In this document: positions 1 through 8,029 of the stretch, piece by piece
How the letters are laid out: each line of letters starts with the position of its first letter
How positions within the stretch are numbered: position 1 is the stretch's first letter
NCBI GenBank assembly: GCA_000447185.1
Contig: KE647337.1
Location: 4,795 to 20,620, forward strand
Source of the DNA: Vairimorpha apis BRL 01
Lineage: Eukaryota > Microsporidia > Nosematidae
DNA: 15,826 bases
Direction of reading: 5' to 3'
Notes under the pieces: generated by a model
Seen by the model: the letters and a program-made list of their open reading frames with translations, nothing else
What the model was told of the DNA's origin: nothing
Databases searched by the model: none
Position numbers and translations under genes: made by a program

Positions 1-1211
1 AAATTTTTAAAAATATAAATATTAGATAATAAATTTTATCAGATATACTAAAATATATAATATCTTAGATATTATAAAAAAGGTTGACTTTTGAAATAAA
101 ATAAAAGTGCATTAAATATAAAAAATATAGTCTATTTAATGGCTTACAAATAAATTATATAAAGAAATATTTTAGTTATTAAAATAAATCGAAACGAAAT
201 TAAATTTGAATTAATCTTAAAATATATATATATAATTAAACTTTCTGTATAAAATAACTAATTTTAATCGGTAGCATTAAAAACAAACATTGAAAATTAT
301 ATTAATGTATCATTGTTTAACAAAATTTAATTATAATAACATAATAATATTTTTAATTAATAACAAGATTCTATTTGAAATCACATAATATATTTATATT
401 TAAAGAACTAGCATTAAAAACATAAAAATTAATTAATGTTTTCCATAATTTTTATGAATATATTAATGTAAAAAATTTTATTTATACCAAAATACGATTT
501 ATTAAACTTAAATATTTAGTTTAGTTTTAAGTTTTTAAAATAACAACAAATTTAGAGAAAAATTCTATAAATGTTTTATTTAGTATTGTAAATTAATATA
601 TTAATAAAATATATGATATATGGTTTTTATATGTTAATGTTTTATTCATCTTTTAACTATAACGAATTACACCCATTTTTTTAATTTTTTTTATTTTCTA
701 AAACAAATCTTAAAACTCAAGAGTTTTTTTTTAAAATTCACCTAACAACGTTTATAATTTTTTGACAAATTATTGAAATTTTTATTGTGGTTAAATTAAC
801 TTACATATTTAGTATCTCAAAAAAATTATTGTTTTCCAATTATTCAAATAAAAAATAAAATTTTTTAGATAATGTTACTTTTTTCCAATTAACTTCACAC
901 AATGATTATATTAAATAAAAAACACATAGATTTTATTAACTGTTGTTATAAAATTCAAATAAACTATTGTTTTGTTTATTTGTAAGAAGTATATTTTTAG
1001 TTAACAAATCATATTACAAATTTTTAAATTTTCATATCTAAAAGTAACATTATGTTTTGTTAAATTTTAATAATTTTTTTATTATGTTTACAATTTTAAC
1101 TTGATAAAAATTTGATAATTATAAAGTAGTTATACAATTTAAATGTAAAATATAATTATAACAAATATTTAAATTCTTATATATAACTTTATTTGCTATA
1201 TTTTACATTAT
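1..1211. other. AT-rich non-coding DNA, left end
   Basis: No reading frame resembling a protein, no RNA gene and no transposon end is visible. The stretch is made of A/T runs and TA-rich words, with A and T about equally common on the + strand, unlike the A-rich retroelement relics further on. The only repeats seen are a 14-base direct repeat, TAGCATTAAAAACA, at 272-285 and 409-422, and a 16-base T-rich word at 966-981 that recurs at 3831-3846. Both are short enough to be chance in sequence of this composition. It looks like intergenic or intronic DNA. Confidence 0.7.
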
Positions 1212-1215
1212 TTAA

Positions 1216-1231
1216 CCCTTTGCACTCGTAT
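1216..1231 (+). repeat. Left terminal inverted repeat of the MITE
   Basis: CCCTTTGCACTCGTAT, preceded by TTAA. It is the exact reverse complement of 1775-1790. Similarity between the two ends stops after 16 bases. Confidence 0.9.
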
Positions 1232-1381
1232 ATTACATTCGATAAGGCTAACAATCAACTCGGAATTTTTTTTCATATTCGATCAAAAGAAAAATATTTT
1301 CATGCGAAGATATTATAATTTAACTTTCCGGATTAGTAGAAAAAATTATAAAAATAAACATATTTAATCATCTTACATTCC

Positions 1382-1440
1382 TTTGAAAAATGAAAATCTA
1401 TATAATATACTGGTATGTATATACATTATGATTTTTCAAA
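1382..1440. repeat. Subterminal hairpin inside the MITE
   Basis: TTTGAAAAAT at 1382-1391 is the reverse complement of ATTTTTCAAA at 1431-1440. The intervening bases hold a perfect 12-base palindrome, ATGTATATACAT, at 1415-1426. Internal palindromes are common in MITEs, but AT-rich sequence also forms them by chance, so a functional role is unproven. Confidence 0.5.
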
Positions 1441-1774
1441 ATTAAAAAAAATATAACTTACTTCTAAAATGGAAGATACACATAGAATACACATGAATAC
1501 CAAAAGCTAAAATAATGCTGTACTACATAAAAATATGAGAATTCATTATGTTTTTAATTACCAGCATGAAAAATAAAAAAGTCTTAAAATTTATTAATTA
1601 ATCATACTATGATAATAAATATGGTTATATAATACAAAATATTTTAATTAAGTAGGTATATCATATTTCTTGAAAACATTATTTAAATTAAAATTGGAAA
1701 TAAATTTAATTAAATGAATATTATCTGGCTATAATTTGATTCCAAATAGTGTAAGATGTTGCCTATTTGGCGAA

Positions 1775-1790
1775 ATACGAGTGCAAAGGG
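1775..1790 (-). repeat. Right terminal inverted repeat of the MITE
   Basis: ATACGAGTGCAAAGGG, followed by TTAA at 1791-1794. It mirrors the left end with no mismatch over 16 bases. Confidence 0.9.
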
Positions 1791-1794
1791 TTAA

Positions 1795-3694
1795 AAGACA
1801 ATCTCAATTTAAAAATATTTAATTTATATTTTTTATCAATGTAAGTTAGTTCATTAGAAATATTTAAAATTTTAAATTGTAAAATATTAATGTAAACTAT
1901 ATATATAAATAAATTATACTATAATATTATGAATTTACTTGTTTATGTTTTATTTCCATCTTTTATTGGATATTAAAATCAAAAAAAATATGTATATCAA
2001 ATTGGTTTAAATTATTTACTTTATAATCAATGCATTTTATTTATATAATTATATAATTAATGTTGTCTAGAATGATTCTATTTATAAAACTTTATAATTT
2101 AAGATGATGAGATTTTAGGTTAAAAAGGCTATTTAATTGTTTAAACTATATTGATATCAATATCAAAAAATAAATTAATTAAAATCAAAATAAATATTCT
2201 TAAGTATGATCAAAATTTATATTAATTCTTAAAATTAAAAGTTTTACTTACCAATTTTTTTTTAAAAACATTATTAAGAACATCAAATACTTTAATAATA
2301 ATATCAATTTTTATAAAATTTAATTTCTTAAAATAAAACTACTTTAAACATATATATATTAATAAATTTATTAAACACAGTAATTATAAATTTTGAATAC
2401 ATTTTACAGTGTTTAGTCTTTTATAAATGCATGACATAAATCAAATCGTTTAAATTTGATTATATAATATACTTTGCTAATTATAAAATAATCTTTTTGT
2501 GTATAATTATATATAACTATTCAAATTCTAATCATTACATATTATAATAATCAAAAAAACACCTAAACGACTCATATATTAATTAATTAATTTTTTTTAT
2601 ATAAAATAATTTAAAATTTTTCTGTTAAAGATGTCATTTTTACTTCTATAGGTTCAATTCATGATGTTCGAAAATTTAAACATAATCATAATAAATGATT
2701 TTTTGTACATTTAACAAACCTGAAGCTATAGATAAAAATTAAATTCATATTTATTATAATTTTAAATTAAAACTTTGTAATTTTTGAAGGAATGTCCTAC
2801 TATCTTATTCTTATGCGTCAAAGTTTATAATACTATGTCAGAAATATCATACTCTAAAGTAAATATTTTTTAATAATCAAAATGTTTATAAAAATAATAT
2901 AATATAAGCTGTTATTTTTTTAATTACAGTTTTTTTTGTTTCAATAAATATATTGTTACAAAAACCATATTTATATCATTTTAATGAATTTATAAATTTT
3001 TTTTTGATTCTAAAATATTTTCCATAATAATTTATATTTTAAAAAGTTTTCTTAAAGTTCTATTTTTTGTTATGTCTAAATGAATTGCTTGATGTATTTT
3101 TGAGAATTGAAAAATTCCTTTGTTTTTTTATTAATATCAAAGATAAGAAACATTTTTATCGAAAATAAAATTTTAAAGATTTATTTTTAAGAACAATCAT
3201 TATATTTAAAAACTCTATTTAAATGTATTTATAGCTATTAATTTTTTCATAAAGATACCTATGTTTCTCTTAATTTGACACAAAAAGTAAACTAGATATA
3301 TACATTTGAAAAGTATCTTATTTCAACATGTAATCATTTGTTTTGAAAATATTGTTCAAAATGTTAAATGTTGTAAATTTTTATATCTCTCGACATTAAA
3401 AGTTATATATCAATTATGATAATGTAAATAAACAAAATACTATTTCATTACATATCCATATTTATTCATCTGTTTTGTTTATTTATAGAATCGTCTTGTT
3501 TGTAATTATTTACTATTTATTGTTTTATTTATATTTTAAGCTATTTTTATTGATGACTTTAATTTTTGTTAAAACGTTTTTATTAAAATACTATATCAAT
3601 GTTTATTGATTTCAGAATGTTTATTTTTATTAAAAATTAAAAAAGGCTTTAAATTAAAATAACTATTGTTTTTTTAAAAATACTTTTGTTGTAG
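1795..3694. other. AT-rich non-coding DNA between the MITE and the candidate exon
   Basis: No protein-like frame is convincing here. The stretch holds A/T runs and small inverted repeats, including an 8-bp-arm hairpin around 2441-2460 and the 13-bp-arm repeat at 3425-3485. A slightly less AT-rich patch at about 2785-2862 has a short open frame before a GTAAAT, too short and too weak to call an exon. The final 30 bases (3660-3694) are T-rich and end in TTGTTGTAG, which would serve as a splice acceptor if the next feature is an exon. Confidence 0.6.
3425..3485. repeat. Inverted repeat with 13-bp arms
   Basis: TAAATAAACAAAA at 3425-3437 is the exact reverse complement of TTTTGTTTATTTA at 3473-3485, with a 35-base loop. 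No target duplication or coding sequence is associated with it. It could form a hairpin in RNA or single-stranded DNA, or be a chance product of low-complexity sequence. Confidence 0.45.
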
Positions 3695-3801
3695 AAAGAC
3701 TTGAAACTGTCTATCTCATGGTACGATTTGTTGAATCGGGTTAGGGAAAGATTTATAGGAAAAACTACGGTATTAACCATGATTAAAGAGCAGCAAAAAT
3801 T
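3695..3801 (+). CDS. Candidate internal exon, unknown protein (weak)
   Basis: A 107-base stretch is open in one frame from 3695 to the TAA at 3803. It is visibly richer in G and C than its flanks. It is preceded by a T-rich tract ending in TAG, so in this frame it needs splicing to be coding, and it is followed by GTAAGA at 3802-3807, a good donor. The encoded stretch of about 35 residues contains LLNRVRERFIGKTTVLTM, which looks like ordinary protein sequence with mixed charged and hydrophobic residues. I do not recognise the family. No adjacent exon could be identified. The exon end coincides with the first base of the A1 5' LTR, which is suspicious: either the element inserted at or next to the exon edge and its TGTAAG start now offers the donor, or the open frame is chance. 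If real, the surrounding AT-rich DNA and the retroelements are intronic. Confidence 0.25.
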
Positions 3802-3899
3802 GTAAGATAATATAACAACATCTTTAATTTATTGTTTTGTTTATTTAATTTATTATTTTATATTAACGAATATATAAATGACAAATTAAATTACAAACA
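3801..3899 (+). repeat. 5' LTR of A1
   Basis: It begins TGTAAGATAATATAACA and aligns along its whole length with 6730-6815, starting TGT and ending ACA in both. It is about 99 bases, against 86 in the partner; the difference is mostly an extra T-rich tract near 3832-3850. The sequence downstream in both copies (3900-4030 and 6816-6955) also matches, which is leader and gag start rather than LTR. The ends are placed from the TGT/ACA rule, the polypurine tract before the partner copy, and the gag start shortly after. Confidence 0.7.
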
Positions 3900-3903
3900 C
3901 AAA

Positions 3904-3920
3904 TAGCGAAATCACCCCTA
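3904..3920 (+). other. Possible primer binding site of A1
   Basis: Just inside the 5' LTR, TAGCGAAATCACCCCTA lies at the position of a tRNA primer site, and the A2 copy has TAGCGACACACCCCTAA at 6820-6836. Canonical sites begin TGG; a G to A change would give TAG. This is a position-based guess and no tRNA identity is assigned. Confidence 0.25.
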
Positions 3921-3924
3921 AGGG

Positions 3925-4878
3925 ATGCGTAAACAAGATAAATTTATCAATACTACCAAAAATCAAAATAAAATATTAAACATAATCGAATATTATTTTA
4001 GATAAAATAAAGTCCTAGTTGTACAGGACAGAATTGAATTCGATTGTACCGAGGATGTACAAGAAGACTTCGAGAAACGAAATTAGAAACAGGTAGGTAT
4101 ATCACCTTCAAGTATAACATATATGAGATCGACAAAGAAGTCGAAAATAAGTTAGAGATGTTAGAGGACATAAAAAATTAAGAGAGGAAATGTTAGAAAA
4201 GTGGTTAGAAGATTTTTTGTGAAATATCTAAATATAATTAATGGAATTCCAAGCAGCAACCAATAGCATGTAAACACCTTATTAAAGATCCAAATATTTC
4301 AAACATAATTAAAGATGAAGATTTTGAACAATTATAAAGGAGCTTAGAAAAAATATAAAAATAAAAACTAGTTCAAGTATTATACAATTAAAGATTAATA
4401 AAACGAAACAAGTAAACTTTATACACATAAACGACTATGCTAAACAAATTAAAAGATTAGTAGAGGATTGTTATAAACTTACAAGAATCCTTTACAAAAA
4501 ACGAATATATTTGAAAAATCAAAGAGAATTTTACACAGGGATTAGGATTTTACACAAGAATGAAAATTCAAGAAGCAGGTCATTCAAAGCTAGAGGAAAC
4601 ATTGAAATATCTTAATAACGTAGAAGAAAATTTAATAATCGAGATAGAAAGAAAAGAGAAATGAAGAGAGACGCAAAGAATACCGAGAGAATATATTTAA
4701 ACAATAATAAGTGGTGTGTTTGGCACAAAACAGATAGTCACAACACAAAAGAGTGTAGATATCTAATTTTAAATAAGAATGAATACGAAAATAGTAAAGA
4801 ACAAAAAATAATAAAGTTGACACATTTTACAAAAAGCAAGAAAAGAAGAATCGAGACAAAAAATGAAAATGTTGTGTT
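3925..4878 (+). pseudogene. gag: Broken gag (capsid and zinc knuckle) of A1
   Basis: Gag forms the particle that packages element RNA. The frame starts at ATG 3925 and reads about 26 codons before TAA 4003-4005, where the A2 copy has TAC (Tyr); beyond the stop the same frame matches A2 again (KVLVVQD against EVLIVQD). The capsid region (4080-4660) is spread over all three frames; recognisable patches include KQIKRLVEDCYKL near 4450 and REFYTGI near 4525. From 4661 an open frame of 86 codons carries the nucleocapsid zinc knuckle at 4715-4756 with spacing C-x2-H-x4-H-x4-C, where the second ligand is His rather than the usual Cys. The end overlaps the protease region in another frame. It is clearly non-functional. 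Confidence 0.8.
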
Positions 4879-5390
4879 ATGTTTGAACCTAAACTACAAC
4901 CGATTAAGGATTTTTATATAGAAACTATAATAAAAGATCAACAAGCACAATCATTGGTAGACACGGGCAATCAAAAAAATTTAATAATTCATAATCGTAA
5001 AAGATTAAATTTACAAAAAAGAGACGAAAAAGAAATAGTCTTGGAAACTGCAAATACAAGTAACAACAAATTGGTAGACACCACAATAAGTTTCGCAGGT
5101 ATGCAACAAAAATTTATTATTTAGTTATACGTCGTAAAAAACTGCGCTACAGATATTATATTAAGCACGGAATTTTTTATTAAATAATGCAGGAATTAGA
5201 TTTAAAAACAGGCAAATAATTATCGATGATTGTAATATACCGATGGCCATAACAGATAAACAAATGGAACAAAACGAACTCGATAAGATTTTTTATGGAA
5301 AATTTGCTTCAGATACAGATACTAATCGAAAATTATCAAAAAAATTAAACAAGGTTATTGAAAAATACAAACAAAAAACATCAAGTTTAA
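4879..5390 (+). pseudogene. Broken aspartic protease of A1
   Basis: Retroelement proteases cut the gag-pol polyprotein and act as dimers with one Asp-Thr-Gly per subunit. The open frame from 4879 carries LVDTGNQKNLI, with the catalytic DTG intact at 4960-4968, and continues to a stop at 5122-5124. The typical C-terminal I-L-G-x-x-F-hydrophobic signature follows in the same frame as IILSTEFFI near 5160, with Gly replaced by Ser. A frameshift near 5190 moves the reading to another frame, which stays open over the protease-to-reverse-transcriptase linker until TGA 5402-5404. It is a relic, although its active-site motif survives. Confidence 0.75.
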
Positions 5391-6290
5391 GGAATTTAAG
5401 ATGACTCCTATAGATCTCCAGACAAAAGTGCATACAAGGATAGAAGCAAAACAAAGCAGTTATATAGTTCCTATTAAATATATCGATAATTCAAAGCTAG
5501 AATTAGAAAGACTTTGCAAAGAAGGAATAATTAAAGAAAGTGAAGTAAATACATACAGCCCAGGATTTTTTATAGAAAAAAAGAACAAAGATCTGAGACT
5601 GGTAATTGACTATAAAGACTTAACGAAACATCGTAGATGAACAAATTGACAATTCAAAATTTTTTTGAAAATTTACAAGCTCCTGGAAATAATAAATATT
5701 ACATTAAAATAGACTTAAAAAACGGGTTTAATCAGATACCCCTGTTAAGAAAAGGCTAAGAAATAACAGGCTTTAGAATCTTGAATAAAGCATATATATA
5801 AAAGATTACCATTCGGAATATGATCAGGACCAAAAATATTCCAAAATTGTATCGCCAACATACTAAAGGATTTAAAAAATTGTTTTATATATATAAACGA
5901 TATCGTAATATACGGAAAAGACCGAAAAGAGCATGACGACTGTCTATTTAAAGTTTCAAAAAGATTAATGAGCCATAAAGTAAAGATAAATTTTGATAAA
6001 ACAAGCTTTTATAATAGAAAAATAAAATACTAGGATACTATGTAGATAAAATGGCATACAGACAGATTAGAGTTATTTGGAAAATAAAATATTTGATACT
6101 GTCCAAAAACAAAAAAACAGATTCAACGAATAATCGGAGTGTGAAACTGGTACAGAATATTTATCAAAAACATGAGCGAAAAGACCTACAATATGACCGA
6201 ACTGCTAAAGACAGATATAATTTAATGGAAACAAAAGCTTCAACAAATTATTGATGATCTTAAAAGAGAAATCCAAGAAAAGACATCACA
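5391..6290 (+). pseudogene. Broken reverse transcriptase of A1
   Basis: Reverse transcriptase copies element RNA into DNA. The palm starts in the open frame 5401-5640, which holds the typical E-x2-RLCKEGIIKES stretch and RLVIDYKDL (Asp codon 5608-5610). The first catalytic Asp, in IDLKNGFNQIP, is intact at 5712-5714. The usual Y-x-D-D box reads Y-I-N-D at 5890-5901, so one of the two paired catalytic aspartates is lost. TAA at 5757-5759 and TGA at 5821-5823 (probably a former Trp) interrupt the frame. The thumb and connection are recognisable as QIQRIIGV, TGA 6142-6144, then NWYRIFIKNMSEK. No RNase H follows. The NWYRxF motif is also seen in element C, so A and C belong to related lineages. 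Confidence 0.85.
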
Positions 6291-6423
6291 GATTTATACC
6301 AGCGTATACACTGGTGGCAAATAGTATTTCGTAAAGAATCAATGTAATAATTTTAGAGATGCTTCGCATGCATAAAGGGAAAAGAATAAAGAAAACAATA
6401 AGAAAAATTCTTTTCTAGATTAA

Positions 6424-6717
6424 AAGAGAATTATAATACAAATATTAAGTGCTCACACAGCATTAACATCTAGAAAAAACGTTTACAATCCGGAGGAAGA
6501 TGAGGTTGTCTTGTTCAAAGATCAAGAACGTAAAAGATTGACAAAATACGAGCCAAATTTAGCAATCGGACAAGAAGTTTACAAAAGAAATTTTATAAAA
6601 AACAAACTAGAAGATAGATTTTCAGGACCCTGTAAAATTAATAAAATAGGAGAAAATAAGCTATGGTTCAGACTTAGCGACGGAGAATGGACGAATTATA
6701 AAAATTTAAAAGCATGA
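6424..6717 (+). pseudogene. Integrase C-terminal fragment of A1
   Basis: An open frame of 97 codons runs from just after TAA 6421-6423 to TGA 6715-6717. It holds the integrase C-terminal DNA-binding domain: LAIGQEVYKRN, then DRFSGPCKI, then LSDGEW and a final YKNLKA. This matches the familiar ending of gypsy integrases, in which a GD/GQ-V-hydrophobic-x-R stretch is followed by F-x-GP and a terminal NLK/NIK. The zinc-binding and DDE core domains that should precede it are missing, along with RNase H, so this is the tail of a deleted polyprotein. The stop overlaps the start of the polypurine tract, as expected for a compact element. Confidence 0.8.
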
Positions 6718-6729
6718 GGAAGGGCAGAG
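6716..6729 (+). other. Polypurine tract of A1
   Basis: GAGGAAGGGCAGAG, with a single pyrimidine, sits immediately before the TGT start of the 3' LTR and overlaps the integrase stop codon. Such tracts prime plus-strand DNA synthesis. It is one of the few G-rich words in the window. Confidence 0.7.
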
Positions 6730-6815
6730 TGTGATATATAATATCACATCATCTTTAATTTATTGTTTAATTTTATATTAACGAATATATTAAACGATAA
6801 ATTAAAATATAAACA
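6730..6815 (+). repeat. 3' LTR of A1, also 5' LTR of A2
   Basis: It starts TGTGATATATAATATCACA, itself a near-palindrome, and ends ACA. It is preceded by the polypurine tract of A1 and followed by a primer-site-like word and a gag start of the same family, so it serves both elements. It matches 3801-3899 throughout, apart from a shorter T-rich tract. Confidence 0.75.
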
Positions 6816-6839
6816 TAAATAGCGACACACCCCTAAGAA

Positions 6840-6989
6840 ATGCTCAAACAAGAGAGATTTATCAATACAACCGACAATCCAAATAAAACATTGAATATAA
6901 TCGATTATTACTTCAGATACAACGAAGTCCTAATTGTACAAGACAAAAATGAAGTACAATTATCACGAGACCATGCTAGATTTTCTTAA
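6840..6989 (+). pseudogene. gag: gag N-terminal fragment of A2
   Basis: ATG 6840 opens a 49-codon frame that begins MLKQERFINTTDN and closes at TAA 6987-6989. It parallels the A1 start (MRKQDKFINTT at 3925) codon by codon and keeps a Tyr codon where A1 has a stop. Both copies share YYFR and a V-L-hydrophobic-VQD motif. After the stop the similarity to A1 can no longer be followed. It is the N-terminal part of a capsid precursor, truncated by a stop or by the junction with lineage B. Confidence 0.6.
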
Positions 6990-7084
6990 TAGGATCTCGT
7001 GCAAGGCTAGACGAGCATCTTTACAGAGAATGTTAAAATAGCGAATGCTCTAAACGTGCTACCGAAAGAAACAGGGAAATTAAT

Positions 7085-7342
7085 CTTTATAAACACGTTA
7101 GGAAAATAACTTGGAAGGAATTTACTATGCATGCAGTAGTATTCGAGGATGTAGACTCTAAGAAACTACGATTATGAATGCCAAAGAAGAAAACAGTGAA
7201 AAGAATAAAAATTAAATACCGGTTTTGTAAAAGATACGGACATATGATCAAAGAATGCAAGTATAACAACTTAGCAAAAAATAATAAGGTAAATGTCGAG
7301 TCATGCATTAAATTAAAAGAAGAAAAGTCAGTGGACGATTAA
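7085..7342 (+). pseudogene. gag: gag C-terminus with mutated zinc knuckle, lineage B
   Basis: A frame running through TGA 7175-7177 to TAA 7340-7342 encodes the end of a gag protein. After ATG 7178 comes a basic stretch (MPKKKTVKRIKIK) and then YRFCKRYGHMIKEC at 7217-7258. This is a C-x2-C-x4-H-x4-C nucleocapsid knuckle whose first Cys has become Tyr (codon TAC at 7217-7219, one step from TGC). A single knuckle after a basic patch is typical of gypsy nucleocapsids, which bind element RNA. The knuckle differs in sequence and ligands from that of A1, supporting separate origins. Confidence 0.7.
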
Positions 7343-7389
7343 AACTCAAATAAAAACACTTTGATTTATTCTTTCTCAGCTTCTATCTT

Positions 7390-7880
7390 GTCATGTACAA
7401 AACTTAACATCGAGGTCTATAGAACAGAGTATCGAGCATTATTCGACTTAGGAGCCATGGATAACATCATCAAAGCAAGTCTGTTACAGAATAAGAACAT
7501 AATGAAAACAGGTATAGTCTAATAGACGCTAATGGATCAAATTTAGAAATACTTGGAAAAATTAACAAGTTAATACAGATAGATAAAAATAGCATAATGA
7601 CAAACTTCTTTGTGTGTAAAAAACTGAAAACAAAGTGCATTTTATGCATTATCTTCCTCAAATAAAATATGACACACTAGAATTTTGGGGGAAAATGTCT
7701 GTGATCATCTCGAGTCCTGATTTGAGTTAGACGAATGATTCGGTAAAAACCTATCATTTTCACAATAAATAGATTTATATAACTCATAATGAGGAGGAGT
7801 TATTTCAGACTTAAATAATTTAGGATTAATTAAAACTGCCAAACTACCACCAATTTGTAAAGGATAAGTAAAGCTTTCTA
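7390..7880 (+). pseudogene. Broken aspartic protease, lineage B
   Basis: The N-terminal half reads LNIEVYRTEYRALFDLGAMD; the expected catalytic D-T-G is D-L-G at 7445-7453, so the active-site Thr is lost although Asp and Gly remain. After a frameshift near 7515, the next part, LIDANGSNLEILGK, fits the flap-side strands of gypsy proteases. A further piece, ILGENVCDHLES near 7682, fits the C-terminal hydrophobic-LG signature. A linker with the readable patch DLNNLGLIKTAKLPPICKG near 7810 leads towards the reverse transcriptase. Stops and shifts are frequent, so the protein is dead. Confidence 0.6.
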
Positions 7881-8029
7881 AACTATATAGGAGGGTCTAT
7901 TCTAACCTCTAATACTATTTTAATATTACCTTTCAAACCTTTTATCTGTCATAATTAATCTAACTACCATTATTGAGATCATATCACTAGGGGTTTAGGA
8001 TTTTGATTGTCATAGTAGATTTGTCTCCC

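Larger units (their letters stand above)
1212..1794. mobile_element. piggyBac-like MITE with TTAA target duplication
   Basis: The element proper is 1216-1790 (575 bp). Its ends are perfect 16-bp inverted repeats, CCCTTTGCACTCGTAT at 1216-1231 and its reverse complement at 1775-1790. TTAA lies immediately outside both ends (1212-1215 and 1791-1794). TTAA target duplication and a CCC terminus are hallmarks of the piggyBac superfamily; the CCCTTTGCACTCG start is, from memory, common in hymenopteran piggyBac-type MITEs. There is no transposase-like frame inside, so the copy would depend on a transposase supplied elsewhere. The interior is AT-rich like its surroundings but has internal hairpins (1382-1440). 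Identical ends, in a region where other elements are heavily decayed, suggest this is one of the younger insertions. The superfamily call is firm; the host group is inferred. Confidence 0.88.
3801..6815 (+). mobile_element. Degenerate Ty3/gypsy LTR retrotransposon A1
   Basis: Two related short terminal repeats (3801-3899 and 6730-6815) flank, in order, a primer-binding-like site, gag with a zinc knuckle, a DTG aspartic protease, reverse transcriptase, the integrase C-terminal domain and a polypurine tract. Protease ahead of reverse transcriptase and integrase last in pol is the Ty3/gypsy order. RNase H and most of integrase are absent: only about 170 bases separate the end of the reverse transcriptase remnant from the integrase C-terminus, where over a kilobase would be expected. 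Numerous stops and frameshifts make every gene a pseudogene. The right LTR is followed directly by a second gag start of the same family, so it is shared with, or is the left LTR of, the next element. A target duplication cannot be tested because the right flank is element sequence. Confidence 0.85.

Noticed and set aside
272..422. 14-base direct repeat TAGCATTAAAAACA as a target duplication or LTR-like pair
   Set aside because: No element ends or further similarity surround the copies, and the word is low in information.
2652..2720. Acceptor-like TTTTTACTTCTATAG followed by a short frame beginning VQFMMFENL
   Set aside because: There is no donor, low-complexity Ile/Asn codons follow, and the frame closes within about 20 codons.
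2785..2862. Short open frame with a possible acceptor (TTTTTGAAG) and donor (GTAAAT), as another exon
   Set aside because: It is under 80 bases, the splice signals are poor, the peptide is not recognisable, and similar chance frames are expected in AT-rich DNA.
4632..4823. Reverse-strand open frame of 63 codons
   Set aside because: It lies opposite the gag zinc-knuckle region, and its Leu/Phe/Tyr-rich translation is the expected shadow of A-rich coding sequence.
6051..6254. Forward open frame of 67 codons as a separate protein
   Set aside because: The thumb motif QIQRIIGV-stop-NWYRIF lies in a different frame of the same bases, so this frame is a shadow of the reverse transcriptase relic.
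7087..7308. Reverse-strand open frame of 73 codons resembling a membrane protein
   Set aside because: It is antisense to lineage B gag. T-rich complement of A-rich DNA always encodes hydrophobic residues.
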